A stretch of 64,000 nt of DNA, from contig NZ_SLZL01000004.1 in NCBI RefSeq assembly GCF_004342605.1, positions 1-64,000 on the forward strand, given 5' to 3'. The notes beneath the pieces are model-generated. The model did no database searches. It saw nothing but the letters and a program-made list of their open reading frames with translations, and was not told where the DNA came from. Both the position numbers and the translations under genes were made by a program. Of this stretch, positions 43,820-52,690 are shown piece by piece. Source of the DNA: Caulobacter sp. BK020. GTDB taxonomy: Bacteria; Pseudomonadota; Alphaproteobacteria; Caulobacterales; Caulobacteraceae. Position 1 is the stretch's first letter, and every line of letters begins with the position of its first letter.

Positions 43820-44803
43820 GTGATCGACCTGTTGATCGACGTGCCGCAGCGGGTGGTGCCGTTCTTCCTGCTGGTGACCGGCGGCGTAACCCTGGCCAGG
43901 CTTCGGCTGTTCGACGCCCGGATGTCTGCGGGCCTGTCGACCTATGTCTACTGGATCGGCTTTCCGGCCCTGCTGGTGCATTCGTTGTCGCGCGTCGGCG
44001 TCCCTGACCACGCCCTGACCCTGGGCCTGCTGACCTACGGGGCCTGCGCCCTGACGGTGGTCGCCCTGATGGTGGCCGTCGGCATCGCCCTGCGCTGGAC
44101 CCGTGAGGAGCGGGCCGGCGGGGCCCTGTCGGCCAGCCTGGGCAACAGCGCTTTTCTCGGCCTGCCCATCGCCCTGGCCGTGCTTGGTCCCGAGGCCGCG
44201 CGGGTTTCGGCGGGCGTGGTGGCGGTGGACTTCGTGGTCGTGGCGGCCATCGGCGTGGGCCTGCTGGGCTGGGCCGGCGGCCGCTCGACCTGGCGCTCGC
44301 TGATGCAGGCCTTGCGCAACCCCATCGTGCTGGCGGCGATCACCGGGTCGGTCATGGCCCTGGCCGGCCTGTCCCTGCCCGGCGTGCTGGACCGCGCCGT
44401 GGGCGCGGCGGCCGCCTCGGGCAGTCCCGTCGCCCTGGTCGCCCTGGGAATCGCCCTGGGCCTGACCGGCCTGCCGGCGGCCGGCGTACCCTGCGAGCCG
44501 ACCGACGAGGAGCCCTCGCCGATCCCGCGCTGGGGACCGATCATCGTGGCCGCCGTCGGCAAGCTGCTGGTCATGCCGACCCTGGCCTGGTTCGCCACCG
44601 GCCTGGTCGACGCCCCCCTGCCCTTCCGCCTGGGCGCGACCCTGCTGGCCGCCACCCCGACCGCGGTCAACGTCTTCATCCAGACCAAGGCCTACAGCGT
44701 GTTCGAGCGCGGCGGCGCGCGGATCGTGGCCCTGACTACGGCCGTCTCCTGCGTCAGCCTGTCGGCGATCGCCATCCTGCTGGAGCGCTACGCCGGCGCC
44801 TGA
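43820..44803 (+). CDS. AEC-family (auxin efflux carrier-like) transporter
   Basis: A 327-residue inner-membrane protein with ten hydrophobic helices and the family pattern: LVTGGVTLARLRLFDARMSAGLSTYVYWIGFPALLVHSLS, GNSAFLGLPIALAVLG, and PIVLAAITGSVMALAGL in the middle. The C-terminal half repeats similar glycine/proline-broken helices. AEC carriers export organic acids such as malate or malonate; substrate unknown. The GTG start has a weak site. Confidence 0.87.
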   Translation: MIDLLIDVPQRVVPFFLLVTGGVTLARLRLFDARMSAGLSTYVYWIGFPALLVHSLSRVGVPDHALTLGLLTYGACALTVVALMVAVGIALRWTREERAGGALSASLGNSAFLGLPIALAVLGPEAARVSAGVVAVDFVVVAAIGVGLLGWAGGRSTWRSLMQALRNPIVLAAITGSVMALAGLSLPGVLDRAVGAAAASGSPVALVALGIALGLTGLPAAGVPCEPTDEEPSPIPRWGPIIVAAVGKLLVMPTLAWFATGLVDAPLPFRLGATLLAATPTAVNVFIQTKAYSVFERGGARIVALTTAVSCVSLSAIAILLERYAGA

Positions 44804-44903
44804 CCGCGGCGCGGCGCGGTCGTCTACGACCCTACGCGCCTTGCGCCGACAACGCTGTCAGCTACCCTGGCGCGCAGCCCCGGCAGGGGGCGCGGGAGGA
44901 TGC

Positions 44904-45791
44904 ATGCTCAAGATTCTGGCCTTCACCCTGGCGCTCGCCGTGGCCGCCCCCGCCCTTGCCACGCCCCCTGTGGCCGCTCCGAACCCGCCCCTGGCGCTCG
45001 CCGACATCCCCAAGGCCGCCGGTCCGGCCGTCGCGCTGTTCAACGGCCGGGACCTGAAGGACTGGAACGCCTGGCTGGGCTATGCCGACCCCGCCCTGAC
45101 CTACAAGCGCCCGCCGGTCGCCCCGATCGGCGCCGGGCCCCGGAGCGCCGAGATCTTCAAGGCGGTGATCGAGGACGGCCGCCCCGCCCTCTACGTCAAC
45201 GGCAAGATCTGGGGCAGCCTGGTCCACAGCGGCGACTTCCACGATTACCACCTGCGGCTCCAGTACAAGTGGGGCAAGGGCCGCTGGGCGCCGCGCGAGG
45301 CCCAGGCGCCCAACAACGGCCTGCTCTACCACGCGCATGGCGCGCCGGGCGCGGTGTGGGGCACGTGGAGCCAGGCGGTGGAGTTCGAGATCATGACCGG
45401 CTCGATCGGCATGGTCGTGCCGGTGGGCGAGGCGATCAGCGCCACCGCCACGGCCGTCGACGATCCCTCCCTGATCGCCCCCAGGCTGCGGTTCTCGCCC
45501 GCCGGCCGCGCCGTCACCGCCAAGGGCGGCACGGCGCTGTGGAACGTCGAGGCCTACAGCGACGCTGAGAAGCCGGCCGGCCAATGGAACACCCTGGACC
45601 TCTACGTGCTGGGCGACCGCGCCGTCCACGTGGTCAACGGCGTGCCGGTCATGGAGGTCCGCGACCTCCAGGCCGACGGCGCCCCCCTGACCCACGGCGC
45701 GATCCAGCTGCAGTCAGAGGGGGCCGAAACCTTCTTCCGCGACATCACGCTGGAGCCGATCAGGAGCCTGCCGAGGGTGGCGGCGAGGTAG
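44904..45791 (+). CDS. DUF1080 (3-keto-disaccharide hydrolase-like) exported protein
   Basis: A 295-residue protein with a signal peptide (residues 1-18, ALATP). The DUF1080 concanavalin-like domain is visible: VALFNGRDLKDWNAWLG, the YHLRLQYKWGKGRWAPREAQAPNNGLLYHAHG core and AVEFEIMTGS, ending IQLQSEGAETFFRDITLEPI. Members hydrolyse 3-keto-glycosides or bind carbohydrates. A role in sugar turnover in the periplasm is inferred from the family. Confidence 0.88.
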   Translation: MLKILAFTLALAVAAPALATPPVAAPNPPLALADIPKAAGPAVALFNGRDLKDWNAWLGYADPALTYKRPPVAPIGAGPRSAEIFKAVIEDGRPALYVNGKIWGSLVHSGDFHDYHLRLQYKWGKGRWAPREAQAPNNGLLYHAHGAPGAVWGTWSQAVEFEIMTGSIGMVVPVGEAISATATAVDDPSLIAPRLRFSPAGRAVTAKGGTALWNVEAYSDAEKPAGQWNTLDLYVLGDRAVHVVNGVPVMEVRDLQADGAPLTHGAIQLQSEGAETFFRDITLEPIRSLPRVAAR

Positions 45792-45852
45792 GCGGGCCGC
45801 CAAACATTGACAATCTTTGCCAAACGGCCATCCTCGACGGAGAGGTGCGAGA

Positions 45853-46104
45853 ATGGCCACGATGAACGTTTCCCTGCCCGACGCCATGAAGGACTGGGTG
45901 GAAAGCCGCGCCGAGACCGGGCGCTACAGCAACGCCAGCGACTATGTGCGCGACCTGATCCGTCGCGACCAGGAACGCGCTGAGAAGATCACCGCCATGC
46001 AGCGCCTGATCGACGAGGCGGAGGAAAGCGGCGTCAGTCCAAACGGGATGGCCGATATCCTCGCGACCGCCCGTCGCCGCGCCGGCGTGGATCGTGGCGT
46101 ATAG
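45853..46104 (+). CDS. parD: ParD-like antitoxin
   Basis: An 83-residue ribbon-helix-helix antitoxin. The DNA-binding part is [36 protein letters not shown] (residues 5-40), and the flexible C-terminal part neutralises ParE. It overlaps the parE start by 11 bp. RBS GGAGAGG upstream of MATMNV is strong. The complex likely represses its own promoter. Confidence 0.93.
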   Translation: MATMNVSLPDAMKDWVESRAETGRYSNASDYVRDLIRRDQERAEKITAMQRLIDEAEESGVSPNGMADILATARRRAGVDRGV

Positions 46105-46375
46105 GCTCAGCCGCAAGGCCGAGGAAGACATCCTCGAGATCTACGCGACGGGCGCGGCCCAGTTCGGCGTGGACCAGGCGGAACGCTACTATTCCGGCCT
46201 GGAGAAAGCCTTCGCGTTCCTTTCCCAATTCCCGCGCGCCGCACCGGAGCGGCCGGAAATCGACCGCCCCACCCGCGTGCACCCGTACAAGAGCCACATC
46301 ATCCTCTATCGACTGGATGGACGCGACATCCTGATCCAGCGGGTACGTCATGGCAGCGAAGACTGGACGACGTAG
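46094..46375 (+). CDS. parE: ParE-like toxin (RelE/ParE superfamily)
   Basis: A 93-residue toxin with the ParE hairpin and core: [39 protein letters not shown] and the C-terminal [23 protein letters not shown]. ParE poisons DNA gyrase in characterised cases. GTG start; overlaps parD, giving a tight operon. Both genes are intact, unlike the ccdAB pair earlier. Confidence 0.93.
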   Translation: MAYRLSRKAEEDILEIYATGAAQFGVDQAERYYSGLEKAFAFLSQFPRAAPERPEIDRPTRVHPYKSHIILYRLDGRDILIQRVRHGSEDWTT

Positions 46376-46410
46376 GACGTGCCTGGCTCCACACACTGAG
46401 AGAAGCTTAG

Positions 46411-46483
46411 TAGGCCCGGAGGGACTCGAACCCCCAACCAGACCGTTATGAGCGGTCGGCTCTAACCATTGAGCTACAGGCCC
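46411..46483 (-). tRNA. tRNA-Ile2 (anticodon CAT, likely lysidine-modified)
   Basis: On the minus strand it begins GGGCCTGTAGCTCA, with the anticodon stem GACCG/CGGTC and loop CTCATAA. T-arm GGGGG-TTCGAGT-CCCTC and acceptor stem GGGCCTG/CGGGCCT follow. CCA is not encoded. The body matches alphaproteobacterial isoleucine-2 tRNA (CAU, converted by TilS) rather than elongator Met tRNA, but that identity is inferred. A G1-U72 pair is visible. Confidence 0.85.
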
Positions 46484-46681
46484 CCAAGACTCGAAAGGGC
46501 CGCGCGGCCCCTTCGGGAGGAGGGGTCGATTAGCATGGGCTGCACGCGGCTTAAAGGTCCGGTTCAGGTTGAGCCTGTCAGGAATGCCACCGTCCGTCGT
46601 CGGCCGCGCTTGCCGGGGCCGGCGGACGGGACGATCAAGGTCGCGGCGCCTGTCCCCCGAGCCGCATGGAGAACGACGATC

Positions 46682-47434
46682 ATGACCGCCCTGACTGCCG
46701 CCCGCCCCGTGTTTCCCCTGGCGGCTTCCTTCGCCGTGGCCGCCGCCCTGATGGCCGGCGCGGTCGCTCCGCCCGCCCAGGCCCAGACGGCGGACGCGGC
46801 CTTCCGCGCCACGACCCTGAACCTGTCGGCGTTCGGCGAGAGCAAGGTCACGCCCGATCTGGCGACCATCACCCTGGGCGTCCAGACCGACGGCGCGACC
46901 GCCGCCGCCGCCCTGTCGGCCAACGCCGCCCAGATGACCAAGGTCGTCGCGGCGCTGAAGAAGGCCGGGATCGCCGAGCGCGACATCCAGACCTCGACGC
47001 TCAACGTCAATCCGCAATACGTCTACATCCAGAACGAGCCGCCCAGGCTGAACGGCTACCAGGCCAGCAACCAGGTGACGATCCAGGTGCGCGACCTGAC
47101 CAAGCTGGGCCAGACGGTGGACGCCACGGTGGGCGCCGGGGCCACCAATGTGGGCGGGATCAGCTTCGGCCTGCAGGACCCCAAGGCGGCCGAGGACGCG
47201 GCGCGGCTGGACGCGGTTAAGGCCCTGCAGGCCAAGGCCGACCTCTATGCCCGGGCCACGGGCTACAAGATCGTCCGCCTGGTCAGCCTGGGCGAAGGCG
47301 GCGGCTATACGCCCGCCCCGCCGATGCCGATGTACGCCATGGCCAAGCGCGAAATGGCCGACAGCAGCCCGGTCTCGGCCGGCGAGCTGAAGGTGCGGGT
47401 CGACGTCTCGGCGACCTATGAGCTGGTGAAGTAG
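46682..47434 (+). CDS. Exported SIMPL-domain protein
   Basis: A 250-residue protein with a signal peptide (about 1-35, PAQAQ). The SIMPL domain (DUF541) is evident: TTLNLSAFGESKVTPDLATITLGVQTDG, DIQTSTLNVNPQYVYIQ and YQASNQVTIQVRDLTKLGQTVDA, ending SAGELKVRVDVSATYEL. The family is widespread in periplasm and associated with oxidative or membrane stress in some cases; exact role unknown. Confidence 0.9.
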   Translation: MTALTAARPVFPLAASFAVAAALMAGAVAPPAQAQTADAAFRATTLNLSAFGESKVTPDLATITLGVQTDGATAAAALSANAAQMTKVVAALKKAGIAERDIQTSTLNVNPQYVYIQNEPPRLNGYQASNQVTIQVRDLTKLGQTVDATVGAGATNVGGISFGLQDPKAAEDAARLDAVKALQAKADLYARATGYKIVRLVSLGEGGGYTPAPPMPMYAMAKREMADSSPVSAGELKVRVDVSATYELVK

Positions 47435-47441
47435 TCGTGGC

Positions 47442-47469
47442 TGGGGACAGGCCCATGGGCCTGTCCCCA
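47442..47469. repeat. 28-bp perfect palindrome between SIMPL and lipoprotein genes
   Basis: TGGGGACAGGCCC followed by its exact complement around a central AT (arms of 14 bp). It sits between convergent genes. There is no T-run, so it is a weak terminator candidate or a dispersed repeat. Confidence 0.85.
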
Positions 47470-47486
47470 ATCTCGTCCCCGATCGT

Positions 47487-47948
47487 CTAGAGTCCCGCCT
47501 TGCCGAACGCTTCCTCGACCCGCTCCTGGACCTCGCGGCCCGGCAAGGCGCGCTCGCCCTCCATCACCGCGACATAGGACAGGCCCAGGTCCGGCTTGCC
47601 CGCGCCGACCGGCACGGGACCCATGGCCCAGCCGACCGTGTTGGCGCCGGGGCCCGAGGGGCAGCTGGCGAAGCGGGCCGGCTTGCCGACCGCGCCTTCC
47701 AGCACCGTCTGGGCCGTGGTGGTCGCGCCGCCGCAGGTGGGCAGGTTGCGGGCGCAGGTGATGTAGCCGCCGCCGGTCCAGACCACCTTGCCGGCCTTGT
47801 CGGCCAGCAGCACGCAGGTGTTGGGCCCGCCGATGGCCCGGCCGACCGCCTCCGACAGCTGCTGCTCGTCGACGCCCTTGGGCAGCTTGGGCGAGCAGGC
47901 CGCCAGGGCCAGCCCCGCCGCGACCAGGAGAACGGCGGCAGCCCGCAC
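47487..47948 (-). CDS. Lipoprotein of unknown function
   Basis: A 153-residue lipoprotein. The lipobox LALAAC ends the signal peptide (Cys17), so the mature protein is membrane-anchored. The mature part has several cysteines (NTCVLL, TCARNLPTCGG, ASCPSG) that may form disulfides, and VAVMEGERALPGREVQERVEEAF at the C-terminus. GTG start, 2 bp after the panD stop. Family not recognised. Confidence 0.75.
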   Translation of the reverse strand: MRAAAVLLVAAGLALAACSPKLPKGVDEQQLSEAVGRAIGGPNTCVLLADKAGKVVWTGGGYITCARNLPTCGGATTTAQTVLEGAVGKPARFASCPSGPGANTVGWAMGPVPVGAGKPDLGLSYVAVMEGERALPGREVQERVEEAFGKAGL

Positions 47949-47950
47949 GC

Positions 47951-48307
47951 TCAGGCGGCCTTCTTGATGCGGTTGCCGTCTTCCAGCAGCACCACGGTCG
48001 GGGCGTAATTGCGCGCCTCCTCGGCCGGCATCTGGCAGTAGGTGACGACGATCACGGTGTCGTTCTTCTGCACCAGCCGGGCGGCGGCGCCATTGACGCC
48101 GATCACCTTGGAGCCGCGCGGCGCGGCGATGGCGTAGGTGGTGAACCGAGCGCCGGTGGTGATGTTCAGTACGTCGACCTGCTCGTTGGGCAGGATGTTG
48201 GCGGCCTCAAGCAGGTCGGTGTCGATGGCGATCGAGCCTTCGTAGTCCAGGTCGGCCTGGGTGACGGTGGCGCGGTGAAGCTTGGCCTTCATCATCGTCA
48301 GCAGCAT
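47951..48307 (-). CDS. panD: Aspartate 1-decarboxylase
   Basis: A 118-residue pyruvoyl enzyme making beta-alanine for pantothenate and coenzyme A. The self-cleavage site is Gly24-Ser25 in DYEGSIAID; Tyr and Arg around [16 protein letters not shown] form the active site. Length is typical. TAAGGGG precedes the start [10 protein letters not shown]; the second and third ATG are alternatives. The lipoprotein gene follows by 2 bp. Confidence 0.97.
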   Translation of the reverse strand: MLLTMMKAKLHRATVTQADLDYEGSIAIDTDLLEAANILPNEQVDVLNITTGARFTTYAIAAPRGSKVIGVNGAAARLVQKNDTVIVVTYCQMPAEEARNYAPTVVLLEDGNRIKKAA

Positions 48308-48514
48308 GGCGATATCCCCTTATCTTTTTGAAACGTCGCGGGATTTCCCGGGTCGCCACACACATGACCCGTCGTCAGTCCTGGCCATATAGCCAGGAAG
48401 CGGACGGCGTTCAATCGCGGTGCGACAAAGCGGCCGCTCCCGGCGAAACCTATCGCGGACACGAACCCGTGGGGACGTCCGAAGAGGTCAACGCCCTTCC
48501 ACGTCTCCCAAGGT

Positions 48515-49615
48515 TCAGGGTCGGACTTCGAACACCAGGTTGAACGGGGTCTGGGCCACACGGCGGAAGCGCGTGAAGCCGGCCTCCTGGCAGACCCGGC
48601 GCAGGCGCGCCTCGCCCGCCTGGGCGCCCAGACCCAGCCCCACCTCCTGGCTCAGCGACGCCGGCGTGCACAGCATGGTCGAGGCCGCGTAGAACATCCG
48701 GCCGACCGGGTTGAGGTTGTCGGTCAGGTCGTCATTGGCGAACGGCTCGACCAGCATCCACGTGCCGTCGGGGCTGAGGCAGCTGCGGATATGGGCCGCC
48801 GCCCCGACCGGGTCGCCCATGTCGTGCAGCGCGTCGAAGATGCAGATCAGGTCGTAGTGATCGCCAGGGAAGGTCTTGGCCATGGCGGTCTGGAACACGG
48901 CGCGGTCGCCCAGACCGGCGGCGGCGGCGGTCTCGCGGGCCCGCTCCACGGAGGCGTCGTGATAGTCGAAGCCAAAGAACCGGGACTTCGGGAAGGCCTG
49001 GGCCATCAGGAGGGTCGAGGCGCCATGGCCGCAGCCCACGTCGGCGACCACAGCGCCCCGCCTCAGCTTGGCTTCGACGCCGTCCAGCGCCGGTATCCAG
49101 CTGGTAAGCAGGTTGGCGTTGTAGCCCGGCCGGAAGAACCGTTCCGTGCCACGGAAGAGGCAGGCATTGTGCTCGTGCCATCCCACCCCGTCGCCGGACT
49201 TGAAAGCGTCAGCGATCTTCGGCTCGTCGCGGAACATGGCGGCAATCACGTCGAAGCCGCCGGCCAGGAACACCGGCCCGCCCTCGTCGGCGAACACCAG
49301 GGTCTGCACCGGATCGAGGAAGAACCGGTGCTCGTCCTCGTCATAGGTCACGTAGCCCGCGGCGGCCTGGCCGGCCAGCCATTCGCGCACGTACCGCTCG
49401 GTCGTGCCGGTGCGGGCCGCCAGTTGCGCCGAGGTGGCCGGACCGCCGTCCGCCAGGGCGCGGTAAAGTCCCAGATGGTCGCCCAGCAGCACCAGGGCGG
49501 CCGACATCGCCGCCCCCATGTCGCCGACCATCTTGCCCATGAAATCGTCGAGCGCGCCCGGACTGGGCTGCGGAAGCGGCCCCGCGGGGTCGGTGGGTGG
49601 GGATTGTCCAAGCAT
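48515..49615 (-). CDS. SAM-dependent methyltransferase with an N-terminal winged-helix domain
   Basis: A 366-residue protein. The N-terminal half (about residues 20-120; DHLGLYRALADGGPATSAQLAARTGTTERYVREWLAGQAAAGYV) is a winged-helix dimer region; the C-terminal half has SAM motif I (AVVADVGCGHGASTLLMAQAFP) and CIFDALHDMGDPVGAAAHI. This is the layout of O-methyltransferases acting on small molecules; target unknown. The start has GGAGG 6 nt upstream. Confidence 0.87.
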   Translation of the reverse strand: MLGQSPPTDPAGPLPQPSPGALDDFMGKMVGDMGAAMSAALVLLGDHLGLYRALADGGPATSAQLAARTGTTERYVREWLAGQAAAGYVTYDEDEHRFFLDPVQTLVFADEGGPVFLAGGFDVIAAMFRDEPKIADAFKSGDGVGWHEHNACLFRGTERFFRPGYNANLLTSWIPALDGVEAKLRRGAVVADVGCGHGASTLLMAQAFPKSRFFGFDYHDASVERARETAAAAGLGDRAVFQTAMAKTFPGDHYDLICIFDALHDMGDPVGAAAHIRSCLSPDGTWMLVEPFANDDLTDNLNPVGRMFYAASTMLCTPASLSQEVGLGLGAQAGEARLRRVCQEAGFTRFRRVAQTPFNLVFEVRP

Positions 49616-49841
49616 GATGACCTCCGATCATCGGCGCATAGCGCGGACGGGCCGTGGTCACACCTGTTCGGCCCGAAGACGCGAAAGGACCTCGATCCTA
49701 CGCCTGGCCACCGGAACGCCCAAGGTCAATCACCGCCTGGCGAGGCCCGAAAACGCGTTTCGCGTCGCTGTCCCGCAGCCGTGGATAGGCATAGGCCGAG
49801 GATCGCCGGAAAGTGGCGATCACGGCTTCCCGGAAACGGCC

Positions 49842-51632
49842 CTACAGCCGGTAGCCGCCGGCCAGGATCTTGGCGTGCACCGTCTTGGTCAGCTTCACAT
49901 AGCCCTTGGCCGGGTCGCGGAAGTACAGCGGATCCTTGATCTTGCCCGGGTCGAAACCCTCCTGGACCAGGTCGATCTTGCGGTACTTGAAGGTGCCTGT
50001 CGTCTCGATCTCGGGCTGCAGGCGCACGAAGATCGGCCGGGCGTAGGCCGGCAGTTCGCGGTCGACATGCTCGGCCAGGGCGCCGATCTCGAACTCGGAG
50101 CCGACCACCAGCGAGGCCATGCCCGCCTTGCCGTCCAGCTCGCCCACGGGCACGCCGTAGACATTGACCTCCTTGACCCCGGCCACCGCCGACAGGCGTT
50201 CGGACACTTCGCTGGTGGCGACGTTCTCGCCCTTCCAGCGGAAGGTGTCGCCGATGCGGTCGACAAAATAGAGGTAGCCGTCACCGTCGGCGCGCATCAG
50301 GTCGCCGGTGCGGAACCAGGCGTCGCCCTTGTCGAAGACGTCGTGCAGGATCTTCTTCTCGGTGGCCGCCTTGTCGGCGTAGCCGGTGAAGTTCGAGCGC
50401 GCGTCGCTGGCGATATGGCCGATGCACTCGCCGATCTCGCCGGGCGCGGCCTCGATGCAGCAGCCGTTGGGGCCGCGCACCGGGGTCTCGGTTTCGACGT
50501 CGAACTTGACGATGCGGATGTTGAACTTCTTGCGCAGATAGCCTGGCACTCGGCCGATGGCCCCGCGCCGGCCGTCGAAGTTGAACAGCGAGACATTGCC
50601 CTCGGTCGCGCCGTAGAACTCCAGCACCCCGCCGACCTTGAAGCGGTCCAGCATCACGTCCCAGACGTCCGGGCGCAGGCCGTTGCCGAAGATCAGCCGG
50701 ATCTTGTGGGCGCGCTCGCTCGGCGTTTCCGGATGGTTGGCCAGGTAGCGGCACAGCTCGCCGATATAGACGAACATCGTGCAGTTCTCGGCGACGATGT
50801 CGTCCCAGAAGGCGCTGGCCGAGAACTTCTTACGCAGCACCACTGCCCCGCCGTTCAGCAGGGCCGCGCCCATGGCGCACAGGCCGCCGGTGGCGTGGTA
50901 CAGCGGCAGGGTCACATAGATGCGGTCGGTGGCCTTCGCATCGGTCGAACCGGCGAAACCCCGCATGTAGAGCTGGGCCCGCATGTGGGTGATGCGGGCG
51001 GCCTTGGGAAGGCCGGTGGTGCCGCTGGTGAAGATGTAGAGCGCTGTGTCCTTGGCGACCAGGCCGTTGCGGGCCGTCAGGCGGTCCGGACGCAGCTGGC
51101 TGCAGCTCTTGAGCGCATTGGCCAGGTCGCGCTGATCGCCGTGCGCCTGGCCCAGCACCCACTGCTGGACATGGCGTTCCAGCCCGCCCTTCACCTGCTC
51201 GAAACAGGGCGAGGTGTCGGGATCGACGATGCAATGCAAGGCCTGGGAGATGTTCAGGCAGTGGGCCAGGGCCGGCCCGGTCAGCTGGTTGTTGATCAGG
51301 GCGGTGGCGACGCCCACCTTGGACAGGCCATACCAGATCGCCAGGTATTCCAGGCGGTTGGGCATGAACAGCGCCACCGTCTGGCCGCGGGTGATGCCCT
51401 GTCCCTTGGCCCAGTGGGCGTAGCGGTTGGCGATCGCATCCAGCTCGGCGTAGGTCACCGACTTGCCTTCGAAGACGATGGCCTGGCTGCCCGGCCACTT
51501 GTCGACGGCGGCCTCCAGATCGTCGCAGATCAGGTTCGAGCTGTCCGGCGCGATGGACTTCACGCGCTTGAGCGTGCGCGAGAGCCCCTTCAGGAACTTC
51601 AACTCGCGTTTCAACCTGGCCGGCAAACTCAT
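49842..51632 (-). CDS. Long-chain acyl-CoA synthetase (FATP/SLC27-like)
   Basis: A 596-residue AMP-forming ligase that activates fatty acids to CoA esters, probably at the membrane. The AMP-binding signature YIFTSGTTGLPKAA is at about residue 204, with LPLYHATGG and the later GYADKAATE and GDLMRADGDGYLYFVDRIGDTFRWKGENVATSEV motifs. The sequence resembles the FATP/bile-acid-CoA ligase group (GEIGECIGHI). The start MSLPARLKRELKFLKGLS is preferred, with CGGAG upstream. Confidence 0.92.
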   Translation of the reverse strand: MSLPARLKRELKFLKGLSRTLKRVKSIAPDSSNLICDDLEAAVDKWPGSQAIVFEGKSVTYAELDAIANRYAHWAKGQGITRGQTVALFMPNRLEYLAIWYGLSKVGVATALINNQLTGPALAHCLNISQALHCIVDPDTSPCFEQVKGGLERHVQQWVLGQAHGDQRDLANALKSCSQLRPDRLTARNGLVAKDTALYIFTSGTTGLPKAARITHMRAQLYMRGFAGSTDAKATDRIYVTLPLYHATGGLCAMGAALLNGGAVVLRKKFSASAFWDDIVAENCTMFVYIGELCRYLANHPETPSERAHKIRLIFGNGLRPDVWDVMLDRFKVGGVLEFYGATEGNVSLFNFDGRRGAIGRVPGYLRKKFNIRIVKFDVETETPVRGPNGCCIEAAPGEIGECIGHIASDARSNFTGYADKAATEKKILHDVFDKGDAWFRTGDLMRADGDGYLYFVDRIGDTFRWKGENVATSEVSERLSAVAGVKEVNVYGVPVGELDGKAGMASLVVGSEFEIGALAEHVDRELPAYARPIFVRLQPEIETTGTFKYRKIDLVQEGFDPGKIKDPLYFRDPAKGYVKLTKTVHAKILAGGYRL

Positions 51633-51678
51633 CGACGCACTCCGTTCAAACAACCATTGGAGAGCGGCGAGCGACCGG

Positions 51679-52620
51679 TCAAGACGTGGCCGCGCCTCGA
51701 TCGACGGTTGTCGACGAGAGTTGGAAATGCACAGCCCCTCTACGGTAGTCGAGGGATACCGTTTGGAAGATGCTGAGCACGTCCATGCCCAACAGCAGAG
51801 CCGGCCGATCCGAGATGCCCCAATAATCAAAGGTGTGCACCGGACCGAACACGACCGGCAGGTTTACGAGGGCGATCGATCCAAACCGCAAGCGTTTGAG
51901 CGCCGCCAGCCGACCGGCCAAGGTCTGCCCAGTGAGACTGACCAGCTGCAGGTCGGCCCAGTCGCTGGTGATCTCACGTTTGCGGACGGCCGCGTCCATC
52001 AAGGCCTGGTTGCCAACTGTCGTGGTCGAGCCGGTGTCGAGGAAGCAAAGCGTCCGCACGCCGCCGGCCAGCGCCTCAATCAGGCTCAGGCCGCTGCGCT
52101 GAATCTTGGCCGGCACCGAAACGCTATATTCGTCGGTCTTGGGAAGGCTGGCTCCGACGTGCATCTGACGGCCGGCGACGTCAAGCGTCAGGCCTTGGGA
52201 GCCCAGCCAATCCATGCCCAGAATACCAGGCGCGCTGAGGTGGCGATCCGGCAGCACCGACAGCACCAGGTCCCGGCGCTCGCGCCGCCCCACCCGCACG
52301 CGGTCGATGGTCACCGTTCCCACGACCTGGACGCCTGCGATGCCGTGCAGATTGACCTCCTTCCCCGCCGGGAGGCTCAGCTGGGACGCCAGGGCGCTGG
52401 AGATCACCGAAGCGTTGGCGCCGGTGTCCACGAGAAAAGAGAACGGTCCTTGATCATTGAGGAAGACCTGCACCGTCAGGCGACGCGCGCTGTCCAGAAC
52501 CCGGGTCGGCGCTGTCGTAACCGGAGGGGGTTGTTGCTGGTCGGCCAAGGCCAACCCTGGAAATGCCACGCATGACAGCGCGATCGCCAGATTCCGGCGG
52601 GAAATCGGGACGTTAGCCAC
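51679..52620 (-). CDS. Exported retropepsin-like protein with two DTG motifs
   Basis: A 313-residue protein with a Tat-like signal (ISRRNLAIALSCVAF). Two aspartyl-protease active-site motifs sit in one chain: Asp65 in SFLVDTGANASVI and Asp195 in LCFLDTGSTTTVG, each followed by a hydrophobic-hydrophobic-Gly segment (PGILGMDWLG, LLLGMDVL). This is the pattern of a single-chain pepsin-like or clan AA enzyme in the periplasm. GTG with AAGGAGG upstream decides the start. Substrate unknown. Confidence 0.85.
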   Translation of the reverse strand: MANVPISRRNLAIALSCVAFPGLALADQQQPPPVTTAPTRVLDSARRLTVQVFLNDQGPFSFLVDTGANASVISSALASQLSLPAGKEVNLHGIAGVQVVGTVTIDRVRVGRRERRDLVLSVLPDRHLSAPGILGMDWLGSQGLTLDVAGRQMHVGASLPKTDEYSVSVPAKIQRSGLSLIEALAGGVRTLCFLDTGSTTTVGNQALMDAAVRKREITSDWADLQLVSLTGQTLAGRLAALKRLRFGSIALVNLPVVFGPVHTFDYWGISDRPALLLGMDVLSIFQTVSLDYRRGAVHFQLSSTTVDRGAATS

Positions 52621-52690
52621 GGCGCCGCCTCCTTCTTCTTGAACGGAGACTACACCCGTGGGCGAACAGAAGCCACATTGTCTAACGGCG

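Noticed and set aside
48308-48514. Cobalamin or other riboswitch upstream of panD
   Set aside because: I see no conserved core and the strand and spacing do not fit a leader; it is left as plain intergenic sequence.
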